Source: Pelobates cultripes
Taxonomy: Eukaryota > Chordata > Amphibia > Anura > Pelobatidae
Reading direction: 5' to 3'
Assembly: GCA_933207985.1 (NCBI GenBank)
Contig: OW240915.1
Span: forward strand, 108,450,792 to 108,514,791
Length of the DNA: 64,000 nucleotides
The notes beneath the pieces are model-generated. The model ran no database searches. It was not told where the DNA came from and saw only the letters and a list, made by a program, of their open reading frames with translations. Positions 34,033-46,735 of the stretch are shown here, one piece after another (position 1 is the first letter of the stretch; the number at the start of each line of letters is the position of its first letter). Position numbers and translations under genes: made by a program.

Positions 34033-34650
34033 ATGTGGAATAAGCAGTGGCAGAACTAATGTAGAGAGGCCCCTGGGGCGCCCCTCTAGTGCAAGAGTGG
34101 CTAAATGGTAGATCTCACTCTGTCGTACAACTCCAACAATACAATGCCAGCTGGGTATCTACCATTTGCCGTCCTTGCAATGTTGTATTTGTGAGTGGCG
34201 CTTATGCATTTGAATGTAAGCATGTTTTTGTATAGAACATGTGTGCATGTAGGGGTGTATTTGTACATACTGTTGGCATTGGAATTCTGGAATGTGTTTG
34301 TATGAGGTGTTGGCTTATAAATGCAGGTTTGCTTTTGTGTGTAGTTTTGGTGTTTGAATGAAGGGGTGTTTGTATATAATTTTAGTGTATATAATTTTAG
34401 TCTTTTTAATAGATAATACAGGAGTGTGTTTGCATGTAATGTTTGTGTGTGATTGCAGGGGTGTGTTTGGATGTAATGTTGGCTTTTACATGTGGATGTA
34501 CACTTATGTGTACTTCTGGAGTTTGATTGCAGGGGTGTTTTTGTATGTAATATTTGTGTTAGATTGCAGGAGTGTGTTTGTGTGTTGTGTTGGTGTTTTA
34601 TTGTTTGAATTTATGCACTTACATTGCCACATACATACTTACACACACAC
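34033..34650. repeat. hAT-like left end followed by a degenerate GT-rich minisatellite
   Basis: At 34033 a terminus-like CAGTGGCAGAACTAATG occurs, followed by 'GAGGCCCCTGGGGCGCCCC'. From about 34200 to 34640 the sequence is a diverged tandem array rich in TGTGTTTG and TTGCAGGGGTG. A right terminus was not found; the array ends at a (TA)n run. Confidence 0.5.
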
Positions 34651-34693
<43 letters not shown>

Positions 34694-34697
<4 letters not shown>

Positions 34698-35120
34698 ATA
34701 CAATGTTAAACAAAAATCTGCACACCAGTCAAGCCATAAGACTTGCTTTTCCCACAGAAATCCCAAATCTGCAGTGATGTTACAACCGCAAAGGATTCTG
34801 GGTGGGCATATGCAAATTAGTTTAACAAAGAATCACATTTTTGCCTCATTCCATTTTAACCCCTTAAGGACACATGACATGTGTGACATGTCATGATTCC
34901 CTTTTATTCCAGAAGTTTGGTCCTTAAGGGGTTAAACATGGATTCCTTTTAATATGTGTTTGCAGTATACAACTGCTTGGAACACAATTTAGGAAGATGC
35001 AAAACCAGTGAACCACTCATGGACAGCTGTTTCATTGTTAATGCAACTCTTCAGCATTAAGTTGGTTATTGGTTTGCTTATTGAGGCTTGGTAGTGCTTG
35101 GGAAGCAAAATCCAAATAGG
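34694..35120 (+). mobile_element. Penelope-like terminal repeat, copy B (filled site)
   Basis: Copy of 14459-14811, preceded like it by a TA microsatellite. It carries the MITE at 34860-34931, absent in copy A. It continues with a hairpin (35120-35215: 'ATGGTGGGGTAAAATTGTG' and its inverse 'CACAATTTTTCCCCACCAT'). Confidence 0.6.
34860..34931. mobile_element. 72-bp MITE with TTAA duplication and a visible empty site
   Basis: Starts CCCCTTAAGGACACATG and ends TTTGGTCCTTAAGGGG, with 12-bp inverted termini. TTAA is duplicated at 34856-34859 and 34932-34935. The homologous copy A has one TTAA at 14622-14625 with identical flanks, so the insertion boundaries are certain. TTAA duplication is typical of piggyBac. 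Confidence 0.95.
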
Positions 35121-35204
35121 TTATGGTGGGGTAAAATTGTGATTGAAAACCCCTTCCACCTGAAGTCTGTGGATAGTTAATACAATGTTTTCAATCACAA
35201 TTTT

Positions 35205-35340
35205 TCCCCACCATGAGACGAACACAGTAACAACTTAGCTTTTATTCAGCAGTATGCCATATTGAAACAACGTTTCAGTTCCCAGTCAGAACTTTCGTCA
35301 GGATTATATAGATTAACACAACAATACATGCATATAAACA
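35205..35340 (-). mobile_element. Penelope-like end, inverted
   Basis: On the minus strand the reading 'CCTGACGAAAGTTCTGAC', 'GGGAACTGAAACGTTG' and 'CTGAATAAAAGC' matches the 'ACGAAA...GAAACG...GAATAAA' tail common in vertebrate Penelope-like elements. It runs opposite to copy B just upstream. Confidence 0.5.
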
Positions 35341-35529
35341 CTGACACATGCACAAAAAACACACAAATTCATATACACACTGACATACACACATAAACTT
35401 AAATCTTGTTTATTTGGCCCTTGCTAGCCTTTGAGTTTGGCATGCTTGCTGTAGGCCAACCTAGTACTGCCAAAATAGCTCTAATGCACCCAGACATGGA
35501 CTCCATAAGACACCAAGTCATTAGTTACA

Positions 35530-37200
35530 TAGTTGTCTAGTTTTTTTTTTTTTTTTTTAAAAAGACTATAGTCCACCAAGTTCCACTGTGAAGCCCACTC
35601 TATTATGATCCAAAAGAAGGCAAAAACAAAAATACATTGTAGCCATTTACAAATAAACCAGAAAAAGGGAAAAAAAATCCTTATTGACTCCATAATGACA
35701 ATCAGATTTCTCCTTGGTTTAACAACCTGTTTACATACATATGAATGATATCCTTGAATATTCGGCTTATGCAAAAAAACATCCAAGCCTTTTTAAATGT
35801 ATTTATAGAATCTGAAAACACAACATCTCTAGGCAGATAATTCCACATCTTTATTTTTCTTACTGTAAAGAATCCTTTCCTCTGCTATAAGTGCCTTTCT
35901 TGCAACCTCAATAGATGACCTCTTGTCTGTTGTATATTCCTGATAATGAATCAGGAATTCAGGCCCTCTGAGGTGCCTTTTTCTTAAGAACACAATTCCC
36001 TTTTTTTCTAGCCTTTCCTAATAACTAATTTTCCGTCCTTTTACCTCACCTCTGCCCTCTTTCTAGTTCTGCAATATCCTTCTTTAAAACTGGTCTCCAA
36101 AATTGCACCGCATATTCAAGGTAGGGCATCCCATTGACTTGTAAAGAGGCAAAATCATATTTGGATAACGTAATTCAAAACCCCTTTTTATACACAAAGC
36201 ACTTTACTAGCTTTTGCAACGGCACAGCAGCATTGCATACTGTTGTCTTGTTTGTGATGTTTAATTGTTCCCACATCCTTTTCAGTTAATGTTATGCCTA
36301 ACTCGGCCCAATTTAATGTATAAGTATCTCGTGGGTTCCTTATTCCAAAATGCATGACCTTGCATTTATCTGTATTGAATCTTATCTGCCACTTGCCTGC
36401 CCAGTACCGAAATTTATGCAAATCCCACTGTAGAGAAGTTATATCATGTTCATACTATATGTTCCTTCATATTTGGGTGTCATCTACAACACAGACAAAT
36501 GACTTTCAGTGTCCACTTCAAGATCATGTATAACTAGATTAATGTGAAGTGGACCCAGGACAGAACCCTGAGGCATTCCACTTGCCATTTGTGTCCAATG
36601 TTAACATTTTCCATTTTGTGGAACATGATTTACCATCTAAACCAACTGCTTTCAGTTTTACTAGTAATAATTTTTGTGGAGCCTTATCAAATGCCTTAGC
36701 AAAATCCAAGTAGATCACATCTACTGGAACACCCTGATCTATATTTCTACTAACTTCTTTATAAAATGCAAATAAGTTAGTTTGGCATAACCTGTCTTTG
36801 ATCAAACCATGTTGATTCCTGCTTATGATATTTTTGTTCAAAATTAATTCTTGCATATTATCCCTTACTTGCACTTCAAATAATTTCCCAACCACAGATT
36901 TAAGCTCATGGGTCTATAGTTTCCCGGTAGAGCTTTTGAACCCTTTTTAAGTATATGCCCCACATTTGCTTTTGTCCAATCCTCTGGTAATTCCTCACAG
37001 AAAAGAATCCTAAAAAATTGAAGAATTTAGCCTTTTGTGTTTGTGTACAGACCACATATTTTCTTTGTGTTAATTTCAAATATCATATTATTATCTCTAT
37101 TTTCCAAGTGCTCCCTAACTTCTTGAATGTTTGAAAATAAGTCAACATTATTAGTTATGGCAAGATCCAGACACACATCTCTTTAGTTGGTGTTTCTACT
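35530..37200 (-). mobile_element. CR1-type LINE, 3' part
   Basis: Minus-strand pieces cover the reverse transcriptase and the 3' UTR. The block at 36539-36895 reads MVGKLFEVQVRDNMQELILN, then NQHGLIKDRLCQTNLFAFY and VDVIYLDFAKAFDKAPQ (first catalytic Asp). A later frame (36188-36421) holds KWQIRFNTDKCKVMHFG, the thumb block. The 3' UTR (35540-36000) is shared with the fragment at 5195-5640. Frames are broken. Confidence 0.8.
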
Positions 37201-37214
37201 AATTAAGACATGAA

Positions 37215-38005
37215 ATTATAATTTATCAGGCTCAAAGACCCATTTCCCTTAACTGTACAACTAGTCCATCTGGCTCAATCAAGACCACTTAAGTCCTGCA
37301 AGGTGGGGCGTCTATGGATCAGATTTGTTGTTCCAGTACATCCCACTGATGCTCAAATGGATTGAGATCGGGGAAGTATTGAGGTCAAGGCAACACATTA
37401 AACTCTTTGTCATATTCATCAATCAATTCCTGAAAATTGTTGCAGTGTGACAATGTGAGAGAGCATTATCCTGCTGAAAAAGGCCACTGAAGATGCTTTT
37501 GGTAGTGGACAGTGGTCGTCATTGACACCTTGATGATCTGCTGCTACACAGCCCCATATGCAGCAAACTGCGGTGTACTGTGTGTTCTGATACCTTTCTA
37601 CCATGGCCTTCATGAAGTTTTTCAGCAATTTGAGCTAGAGTATCTCTTCTGTGTTGCTCCCCACATGCATCAATGAGATTTGGGTGCCCATGATCCTGAT
37701 ACCGATTCACCAGTTGTCTTTCCTTGCACCATTTTTGGTAGGTATTAACCACTGCATAATGGGAACACTCCACAAGACTTGCAATGTTGGAGGTACTCTG
37801 ACCCGGCTGTTTAGCCATCACTATTTGGCCCTTGTCAAAGTCACTCAGATCATTTTCTGCTACCAACACATGAAAAGGAACTGATTGTTCACTTCCTGAT
37901 TAATATATCACACCCCTTGACAGGTGCAATTGTAACATTATAATCAATACTATTCACTACACCTGTTAGTAGTTTTTTAATATTGGTGCTAATCAGTGTA
38001 TTACA
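37215..38005 (-). mobile_element. Tc1-like transposon with internal deletion
   Basis: The minus-strand frame at 37519-37869 encodes the DNA-binding N-terminus of a Tc1 transposase: SDFDKGQIVMAKQPGQSTSN, then ECSHYAVVNTYQKWCKERQL. It ends with LHMGLCSSRSSRCQ. The catalytic domain is mostly lost; only SRIMLSHIVTLQQFSGID, resembling the DNAPCHxA block, follows after a break. A relative lies at 50185-50625. Confidence 0.75.
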
Positions 38006-39390
38006 GTAAGTTTATACATTTGTATGTATAATATAATCTCCAGAACTTTAAATCATAACTACAATAGGCTATTACAGTGGCTATTCAAAGCTGTTCTGTC
38101 AAAGTCAAATTGGAACAGCTTGCTATCTCCAGACTTCACTTAATTTTCCCACTAATGTTAAATGAGAAAGCACAATTTCTTCATTTCAATCATCCCTTTA
38201 TATTGTGGTCTCAGCCAGAGATAGGCATCCGTTCACACCAAGCTTCTTAATGACACTGTTTATATTAAACCACCAAAAAATCTGTAATTTTGCCAGAAAT
38301 CTGCATACACTGTAATGTTTTGTAAATTCAAAAGAAGAAGCACATTTGGCGCAGGGGATAAACTGGTTTTACTAACCAGACACTATTTCTTTTAAGAGCA
38401 TTTGTAAAACCCAACGATTTGGGATGATAACCCTTCCTTAAGAAAACTGTTTGCCTGCCTAGACTATCAGGAAATTATAGGATCATTACTGTGAGACTTT
38501 TCGAATTGGGAAACCTGGTGTCAACTGCATTTTTGTATTTAAAGTTTGAGAAATATGTACCCTTGTGAACTTTCACATACTGTTATTTTCAATAATTCAC
38601 AGCCTAACTGATTGCATATGCTGATTTTTTACTATTTACGCTCCAGTTTTTTTTTTGTTAAATGTGCGTTTAACACAATGTACTGGCAGAAATATAAAAA
38701 TGTAACACTGCAAGTAATAGATTAAAAAAGGACGTGAGATAGAAGAAATAACATTTATCAAAAAACAGTTACATTTTATTTCTGTAAATTATATATTGGC
38801 AATCTTAATTTGGAAATAAAAATATAAACGTTGAATATTCATTACTATTATCTTTGCAGGACTATAAAATATAAAAAAGCACTTGCCCCCTTCGGAGCCC
38901 AGCTTCTTATTTCCTAAACAAACATTTGTATATATGCCGCTATGTAATGTACAACCAAACTAAAGAACAGTGGGTCAATCATTAACAATAGTGGCCAATC
39001 ACAAAACAATCAAATGCATTTTCTGATTGTAGTGATTCTTGTCCGCTTCGGAATGCTCAAGATAGCCACTAATCACCTACATGGTGAAAGCTTAGTTACA
39101 AGACGTATAAAAGAAATCAAAAAGAAAGAAAAATCAATATATTTATTAAAAACCAACAAAGAAAACGAAAAAAATTAAAAAAAAAACTGATGAGGCTATT
39201 GTCACACATGTAGGCAAGACATCAGCACACCTATTTTTTTTTTCCTGTTTCATACTTCAAACTGCTATGTTAAATCAATCTACTGAAGACAAGCAAATAC
39301 ATTATAAAAAAAGTAAGGATGATGGAAGATGCAACAAAACATACATCCAGGGATTATATCTTTTGTCAGTACAATTTTTTTATAAATTCT
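38006..39390. other. No recognisable gene
   Basis: AT-rich, with A-rich tracts near 39100-39190. No exon or repeat end identified. Confidence 0.45.
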
Positions 39391-40439
39391 TTATTTTGAA
39401 TTTTTCAGTAATATGGGGGTTAGGGTACAGAAAAGAAAACTTGGGAGCAAGGATAATTTCACAGAGACCATGAGTCGCATTAGTGTGTTACAAAACAGTC
39501 ATAAAGAAGAGGTAATTACATAGCAGTTTGTTCCGTAACTGTTGCGGTCCTTCGTTGTTGCTGTAAGACTCTGGTCCCGTTTCCGAGAGAGGGTTCTGAA
39601 GCTTATTTGTAGAGGGGTGTAACATTGTGTTGCAATATATTATATTGTAACAGCTATAACAAGATTATTTTTGGTTCGTATGTTACATAGTTGTGTGCGT
39701 AGTGTGCCGTTCGTTTCAGTGTTTGGTCGGTGTGTTTATGAGGTTCCCTTCGGGGAGAGTTAGGGGTACCATGAGGGAAAAGGGGGGGGGGTTTGGTCTG
39801 GTGGGGGTACTAGTCCTATTGCCTAGTGTATAGACCTGTTGTCTCCTGGTGTCATGTATCTTGGCATGAGCTCTATTAGTGTGTGGGTCCTTGGTGGTTG
39901 GGTGGTGTTGGTCTGAGGCCAATTGTGGTCCTTCCAATGGACTTTATATTTGATTCTACTTGGGCTGTTGTCAGTACAATTTTATGGATGAAGAGCTGAA
40001 AATAGTTTTGATAACACTTAATGAAGAGCTCTAGTCATTTGTTTCTTTTCATTATCAGTGTTATTCTATAAGTGAGAATTTAAAGTTAGTTTAAGAGGAG
40101 TAGCCAAACTGAAAGCATAGTTTACTTACTATTTTTCCACTTCAGCTATTGTGACCTTAAATTTGAAATTCACTTTGACTTTACCTTCAATTATCACTAC
40201 ACACTAGTCTTTAAATTTTTCTCTGCACAGTATGTAGTTTTGACATAGTAGCAACCCCCTATCTACAGGGAAGCTCTCAACATTTTAGCAATACAGTATA
40301 TTTTTATCTAAGCTGTGTTATATTATTAACTTGCTGATAGCCATATCTTTCTAGATGCCCAAATCTGTGCTCAGAGACTTTGTAACATCTGTTCCCCTGC
40401 TGCTCATTAGCAGTTTATGCAAAGTTTATGCAAGGGTGT
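39390..40439. other. Unclassified DNA including a fold-back repeat copy
   Basis: 39530-39970 is G/T-rich on the plus strand with a G-run at 39782 and looks like a decayed dispersed repeat of unknown class. At 40062-40180 there is a copy of the fold-back repeat also seen at 9527 and 18771 ('GACCTTAAATTTGAAATTCA'). Confidence 0.4.
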
Positions 40440-40745
40440 TTTTGTGTTTCTGTAACTGTATGTATGTTTGTATCTGCATGTGTGGCAGTGTTTGTATCTA
40501 TGTGTCTGTAAATCTGTATGTGTGTCAGTGTGTGTATTTCTGTGTCTGTATCTGACTGCGTGTCAGTGTTTTTTAACTGGGTATCTGCATGTGTGTCAGT
40601 GTGTGTATCAGTGTGTCTGTGCAACTGCATGTGTGGCATGTGTGTGTCTGTATCTGTATGTGTATCAGTGTGTCTATTTATCTTCTGCATATGTTTCAGT
40701 GTGTGTATGTGTCTGTGTATCTGCATGTGTGTCAGTCTGTATCTG
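40440..40745. repeat. GT-rich minisatellite
   Basis: Diverged tandem units of roughly 30-35 bp built on TGTGTCTGTATCTGCATGTG. The open frames across it on both strands are low-complexity and not genes. Confidence 0.85.
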
Positions 40746-41960
40746 CAAGAGATATATATATATGAGCATATGAAGGGTACAATTTATGGAAATGGGCTGC
40801 CAAGGGGTACACAAGTGAAAAAGATTGGGGACCACAGGCTCTTTTGGAGTAAAAACTGCCTGAGGGGGCCACTATTCCTGGGTTTAGTGGGAGCGGACTA
40901 TAACGCTGCTGCTGTCTATTCATAAAACTTTTTCAGGAGATAATGAAAAATTATAATTTTAATTATACCATGCAATAGATTTTCTTTAATTGTGCTTTAA
41001 CAGCCCAACGTAAATATGCGATTAAAATATTTATTTAAAAAAAATACTTTTCTATCAAGCTTGCTTTTCATCTGATTTACATTACATTTTCTTCTGCATG
41101 ATATTCAATATTATCATTTGTACATTTTGGGGATTATATAAACAAACATCCATAGAAATGTTATTGAACAAACACTATGATTACTATGGTGTACAAACTA
41201 CAGACATTGCACTTTAATTTTGAACAGTTGCAGCATACAATTAATGTGAATTGGAATTAAATTGGGTGAAGAAATTCTATATGTATTTTTTCACCTATGC
41301 CTTGGGATCTACACATTTTGTTCTAGATATTCAAAAAGATCCTGGATTATTTGTACACCAGTTGTACTCTTGTTGATTCTTGATAAAAGTGAGTGTAAAA
41401 AAACAAAACAAAAACACACACACAAATTTTACAGTTTGAGCACTAATTAATTAGCACTTTATTATTTTTTTTAAAAGGTTTGAAAATTTGTTATATAAAT
41501 GTCTTTTTCTACTACCCCATGAAATAATTTTCTATTCGTTTGAGTTTTTGATATCTAAGAAATCCATTTAGTAAATGTTTTCCTTAAAGTAATAGCATCA
41601 TGAAAACTTTTCCTACACAAGAAGATGATTGGTGGGAAAAAACATGATTGATGGTTACGGACATCCGCTAAATGTTGATTTATTCACAGGTCAAATGAAA
41701 GTGGAATAGAATTTCACTGTTATAGAGTGGTAGTTAGTGGCTGAAATGCCGTTTTATCATCTTCTATAGAAAATAATAGGAGATGAAAAATGCTAGGTAA
41801 TGACAATTTTTCATGATAAACAGTGAATGTCACTAATTTGTTTCAATTAACACTTAATTCAACTTGGTGTAAAGATGAATGACATGTTGAAAAGTTAGCA
41901 ACTAAAACTGCCAGTACATCCCATAATGAAAAAGGACAGTTTTGACAGTGACTGAGAGGG
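40746..41960. other. No recognisable gene
   Basis: AT-rich DNA. Around 40800-40925 a 'GATTGGGGACCACAGG' segment resembles an inverted hAT end, but no partner was found. Nothing else supported. Confidence 0.4.
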
Positions 41961-41969
41961 AGCTGAGAA

Positions 41970-43108
41970 TTACTAACTGGGTCTATTTTCCTTGACTTTG
42001 CAAAGGCCTTTGACACAGTAGAACACGATATTCTACTGCACAAACTCAAAAACTCAGGTACTGATGATTGTCCGCTAACCTGATTTTGATCATATGTATC
42101 GGATCGATCACAATATGTGTCCATTTCTGACAGCAACTCCCCCCCTCTCCCAGTCACGTGTGGTGTTCTCCAAGGTTCCATTCTCGTCCCCCTACTATTC
42201 ACATTATTTATAAATGATCTGCCTAATGTCTGCAAATCCTGAAATGTACACATGTAAGCAGACGACGCAGTAATCTATGCAAGTAAATCCAATCTACTGC
42301 AGCTTGAGGCTGTGCTCCAAGACCAGTTTGCAGAGGTAGAAAAGTGGATCCAAAAAACAAACTCTTCCTAAACACTGACAAAACTGTCACAATGATCTTT
42401 GGAACAGTACATAAATTACACAAATTACACAATTCCCACCTATCCATCAAAACAAAATCAAATAAAACACTGACCGCAGTCCAATCTTCCAAATACTTGG
42501 GTATGTTGTTAGACCACAATCTATCTTTTGGTCTCCACATAGAAAAACTTGCATCTGAACTTTATCCAAAACTCGGTGCCCTATACAGAAACAAATCCTG
42601 CCTAATCCCTACAGTAAATGAAAATATTGTACAGCAAATGATGATGCCAATCATTGATAAAGGGCATGTAGTATATGCACCTGCACCGCAAACCCACCTT
42701 AATAAACTCAGTACATTGTATAACTTGTTCTGCCAATTTGTGCTACAATGTAATTACAGGACCCACCATTGTGACATGCTGAAAGAACTAAACTGTTTGT
42801 CGCTGGAATCTAGATGCACCCTTCATCTTTCCAGTCTTGTGTTTAAGAGCTTTTCTGGGAAGCTCCCGCCCTACCAGAGCAGAATGTTCTCCCAAGCTGC
42901 TCCCACCTCCTATAACCTCCGATCCAGTACCAGCACTTTATTTAGTCTACCTCAATACAAAAAGAAAGCAGCCCGATCCTCCTTTTCCTACAGAGCACCG
43001 CAATTATGGAACAACCTTCCGCACACTTTCAAATGTTCCCCAGGCCTAAAATCCTTTAAGAGATCCCGCTCTACATACCTCATAACAGAATGCATGTGTC
43101 ATGGTTGA
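41970..43108 (+). pseudogene. Rex1-like reverse transcriptase, disrupted
   Basis: Blocks in order: IFLDFAKAFDTVEHDILLHK (first catalytic Asp), VTCGVLQGSILVPLLFTLFI, and a YADD box in which Tyr has become a stop (TAA at 42255-42257, followed by ADDAVIYA). The downstream frame at 42344-43108 is open for 254 codons: SKYLGMLLDHNLSFGLHIEK, then SYNLRSSTSTLFSLP and APQLWNNLP. Other stops lie near 42080 and 42240. Dead copy. Confidence 0.8.
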
Positions 43109-43285
43109 TTATATATTTCCTAACTGTTCTATGTTAAATTTTGTATACATTGTGTGTTAATATTGTTTTTGTATTTTATTGTACCCTAATGTATCAATGT
43201 CCCTGTGGACCCAGGACATACTTGAAAACAAATCTCAATGTATCTTTCCTGGTAAAATGTTTTAAAAATATAAATAAATAAATAT
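41970..43285 (+). mobile_element. Rex1-like LINE, 3' half
   Basis: The element starts within the reverse transcriptase and ends with 'CAATGTATCTTTCCTGG' and an (AAATA)n tail, a 3' end I know from Rex1/Babar-type LINEs. It is truncated at its 5' side, as is common. Confidence 0.7.
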
Positions 43286-43317
43286 AAATAAAGAAATGTA
43301 GTTTTATTTTTCACACC

Positions 43318-44040
43318 TCACAAACTGACATTGTTACAGACAGTTGTAATCAAAATTATTCACCCGCCATTGAAAATCAGGTTAATGGTCACAATTCACA
43401 GACTTTCAGCTGTTTGCAATGAACAAATCAAACAAAAGCAATTGAAACAGCTCAACACAATGAATGCTTCAAGTGGTTTCCCCAATATCAACGTAAAATG
43501 CAACTTATAATGACTTCTCCAGTCTCAAAATTATTCAACCCCCTAAATAGAATCCATCACAAGAGCACAAATATGAAAAACAGATGTTGTCTCAAGCAAG
43601 TCTCAAGGGTTTCATTAGTTGCACCAGGTGTGTGTGAGCTGGGACACTTGAAATACATGAACTGGCTAGGGGTTTGTTAAGGGTGACGCTTGACTGCATG
43701 TTACAAATATGGCTAAGTCAAAAGAATGGTTCACAAAGTTAAAAGAAGATATTGTCCTTTACAAACAAGAAACAAGACACAAAAAGATAGCGTAGGCACT
43801 GAATGTTACTAGAGATACAGTTGAAAGCATAATTCACAAGTTGAAGGAGCAGTGGCTACACTACCTGGATGCGACAGTAAAAGGAAGCTATTATTGACTG
43901 CAACCAGATTTCTGAAAATGCAGCTCGTGAAAAACCCTTGAGTGACTGCAAAAGACCTGCATCAAGACTTGGTGGCAGAAAGCACAGTAAAGCGTGTACT
44001 AAACACAGAAGGTTACATGCCAGAACCTGTCAGACATTTT
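43318..44040 (+). mobile_element. Tc1-like (Passport-type) transposon, 5' part
   Basis: The left end has 'GTAATCAAAATTATTCACC'. The plus strand then reads MAKSKEWFTKLKEDIVLYKQ, continuing to RDTVESIIHKLKEQW, the N-terminal DNA-binding region of this transposase group. Stops occur near 43795 and later. The catalytic domain and right end are absent. Confidence 0.6.
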
Positions 44041-44311
44041 GTGGTTATAATGAATACTATATTGCAAGTTTAGCAATTGTGACTCCATCTTGCTGGCAAA
44101 ATGTAAAATACATAGACGTATTTTTTATATTTATTTATTTCTATTCATTTAGAAGAGACAAGGCTTGTGCCCATTTATATTTACAGGACCAAGCTGTAAA
44201 ATGTGGAATGTTGCTAAAAAATACTCAGCCTTAAGCATAGTATAAACCTAAGTGTTAGAGAAGGGGGTTAAGAATAGACCATACTTAAGGCTATATAATT
44301 ATAAGCTTGAT

Positions 44312-44317
<6 letters not shown>

Positions 44318-44352
<35 letters not shown>

Positions 44353-44408
44353 GACATTACTCCTCCTTAATACTTTTTGTGTATGAATAGATAGTCTCTA
44401 TCAATATA

Positions 44409-44452
<44 letters not shown>
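44318..44452. repeat. Two (TA)n microsatellites
   Basis: TA runs at 44312-44352 and 44402-44449, separated by about 50 bp of unique-looking sequence. Confidence 0.9.
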
Positions 44453-44869
44453 TAACACTATACATTAATGTGTTAATGATATATATAAATAAAACATATA
44501 TATCTATATTTGAAGAATCTAGTCACAGTGTAACTAAAATCCAGACACAGATGAGATAACATAAAATAAATGTTTGACTGTCTCACATAAGATATATGCC
44601 CATCTTATAAGCAATGACGTAGAATTAATAGTATCTACTGTGGAAATATGGATATTTCTACAACATTCTATTCATACACTTTTGGGTGAATCTAAGGACA
44701 GACATGTCAGTTGAGTAAAACTATAGCCATGGGCGTCTGCAGGAATTATTCCAGGAGGGGGCATAATTATAATGACATCCATGTTTGGCCCCTTTTTGGC
44801 AGTGTTATGAAGGGGAGGTGCATAGTCATTATCACATAAAGCCAGGGTGAATAGAATTTTCACAACTAT

Positions 44870-45530
44870 GGTGTCAGGAATACATGTTTGTATTCCTGAC
44901 ATTATAGTGTTCCTTTAAGCAAATTAAAGGAATATTTTGGTCACCATAACAACTTCATCTAAATGAAAATGCTATGGTGCCAGCAAGCCCCTGGGTGCTC
45001 TCTTTCCTTTAAGGGGTTAAACCGCTCTCAAATGGTTTAACCTCAAAGGCTTCCTGCAGCTCCAGATCTCCAGGTCGCTCAGTGGTAGTCGGCTTCTGAA
45101 ACAGAGTGTCAGGGAGTGCAGATTGACATCAGGCATGGGTGCTGCAGATTGGCAAGAATGGTCAGTTAATGCTCTAAGCCAATCGCTAGTTCCCAGTTCA
45201 TAAAAATGTTTTACTTTTTTTATGAATGGGGAGCTACTGATTGGCTTAGAGTGCCAGCTGACCACTCTAGCCAATCAGCAAAACCCCTACCCAGCGGCAC
45301 TCTATGCTTCCTGACACAGTAAATAAAAGTGAACACATTAACACTAGTTAGTTTTTTTTTCACCTGGGGAGATGAGAAGGTCCAAAGTTTCCCTGCCAGG
45401 CTCAGGTACCAAAGCCTTATGATGTGGTGTCGAGAATGAAATGGAGGGATCACTTTACTTGTCCTTCCTGCTCCGATCTCCTTTTCTTCTCCTTCATTTG
45501 ACACAGTCTTCTTATTCTCCTGACACTATC
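44870..45530. mobile_element. MITE pieces nested in M1
   Basis: 44870-44918 is a right end (GTATTCCTGACATTATAGTG then TTCCTTTAA). At 44930 another copy begins (TTAAAGGAATATTTTGGTCA). Its centre folds: 'GCTCTAAGCCAATCGCTAG' near 45170 pairs with 'ACTGATTGGCTTAGAGTG' near 45236. Both belong to the TTAA MITE group. Confidence 0.6.
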
Positions 45531-45535
45531 TTCTC

Positions 45536-46735
45536 TCCTCCTTGGCTTCTTCTGCTCCTTTACCTACCTGCTCCTTCTGTCCCTTTCTGCTAATTTCTAT
45601 TCCTTTCTGCTCCTTTTCCTACTTTACCTTTGTGCTCCATTTACCCCTTCCAGTTCCTTTCTACTCCTTGCTTCCCTTTCCAGCTCTTTGTTGGCCCTTT
45701 CTGCTCCTTCTTCTACTTTACCTTTGCGCTACTTCTGATTCTTTCTGCTCTTTTACCTTTGAACTCCTTCTGTCCCTTCCTGCTCCTTGCTGCCCCTTCC
45801 TGCTTCTTGCTGCCCCTTCTTGCTCCTTGCAGACCCTTCCTGCTCATTTCTATTCTTTCTTCTCCTTCTGCTACTTTACCTTTGTGCTCCTTCCAGCTCC
45901 TTCCTGCCCCTTTCTACTCAATGCTGCCCTTTCCAGCTCCTTGCTGCCCCTTTCTGCTCCTTCTTCTACTTTACCTTTGTGCTCTTTCAGATTTTTTCAG
46001 ATCCTTTACCTTTGTGCTCCTTTTGTCCCTTCCTGCCCCTTTCTGCTCCTTGCAGACCCTTCCTTCTCCTTGCAGACCCTTACTGCTCCTTGCTGCCTCT
46101 TCCTGCTTCTTGCAGCCCATTCCTGCTCATTGCTAACTATTTCTGCTCTTTGCAGACCCTTCCTTCTCCTTGCAGACCCTTCCTGCTCATTTCTGTTCCT
46201 TTCTGCTCCTTCTCCTAGTTTACCTTTGTGCTCGTTTTTGCCCCTTCCAGCTCCTTGCTGCCCCTTTCTGCCCTTTCCAGCTCCTTGCTGGCCCTTTATG
46301 CTCCTTCTCCTATTTTACCTTTGTGCTCCTCCTGATTCTCTTTGCTCCTTTACTGTTGTGCTCCTCCTGTCCCTTCCTGCCCCTTGCTGGCTCTTTCTGC
46401 TCCTTGCAGACCCTTCTTTCTTCTTGCAGACCTTTCATGCTAGTTGCTGTCACTTCCTGCTCCTTGCAGCCACTTCCTGCTCCTTGCCGACTCTTTCTGC
46501 TCCTTGCCGACTCTTTCTGCTCCTTGCTGCCCCTTCCTGCTTCTTGCAGACTCTTCCTGCTCCTTGCAGACCATTTCTGCTCCTTGATGACTCTTTCTGT
46601 TCCTTGCACAACCTGTCTTCTCCTTGAAGACCCTTCCTGTTCATTGCAGACCCTTTCTGCTCCTTGCAGACCCTTCCTACTACTTGCTGCCCCTTCCTGC
46701 TCATTTCTGCTCCTTCCTGCTAATTTCTGTTTCCC
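45536..46735. repeat. 20-bp CT-rich minisatellite, about 1.2 kb
   Basis: Tandem units of about 20 bp such as TGCTCCTTGCTGCCCCTTCC and TGCTCCTTGCAGACCCTTCC, with larger-order blocks containing TTCTACTTTACCTTTGTGC. The long open frames over it (for example 45542-46627) are a by-product of the 20-bp unit and not evidence of a gene. Confidence 0.95.

Noticed and set aside
39530..39970. Possible coding remnant of a LINE in a G/T-rich stretch
   Set aside because: No reverse-transcriptase or endonuclease block could be read in any frame.
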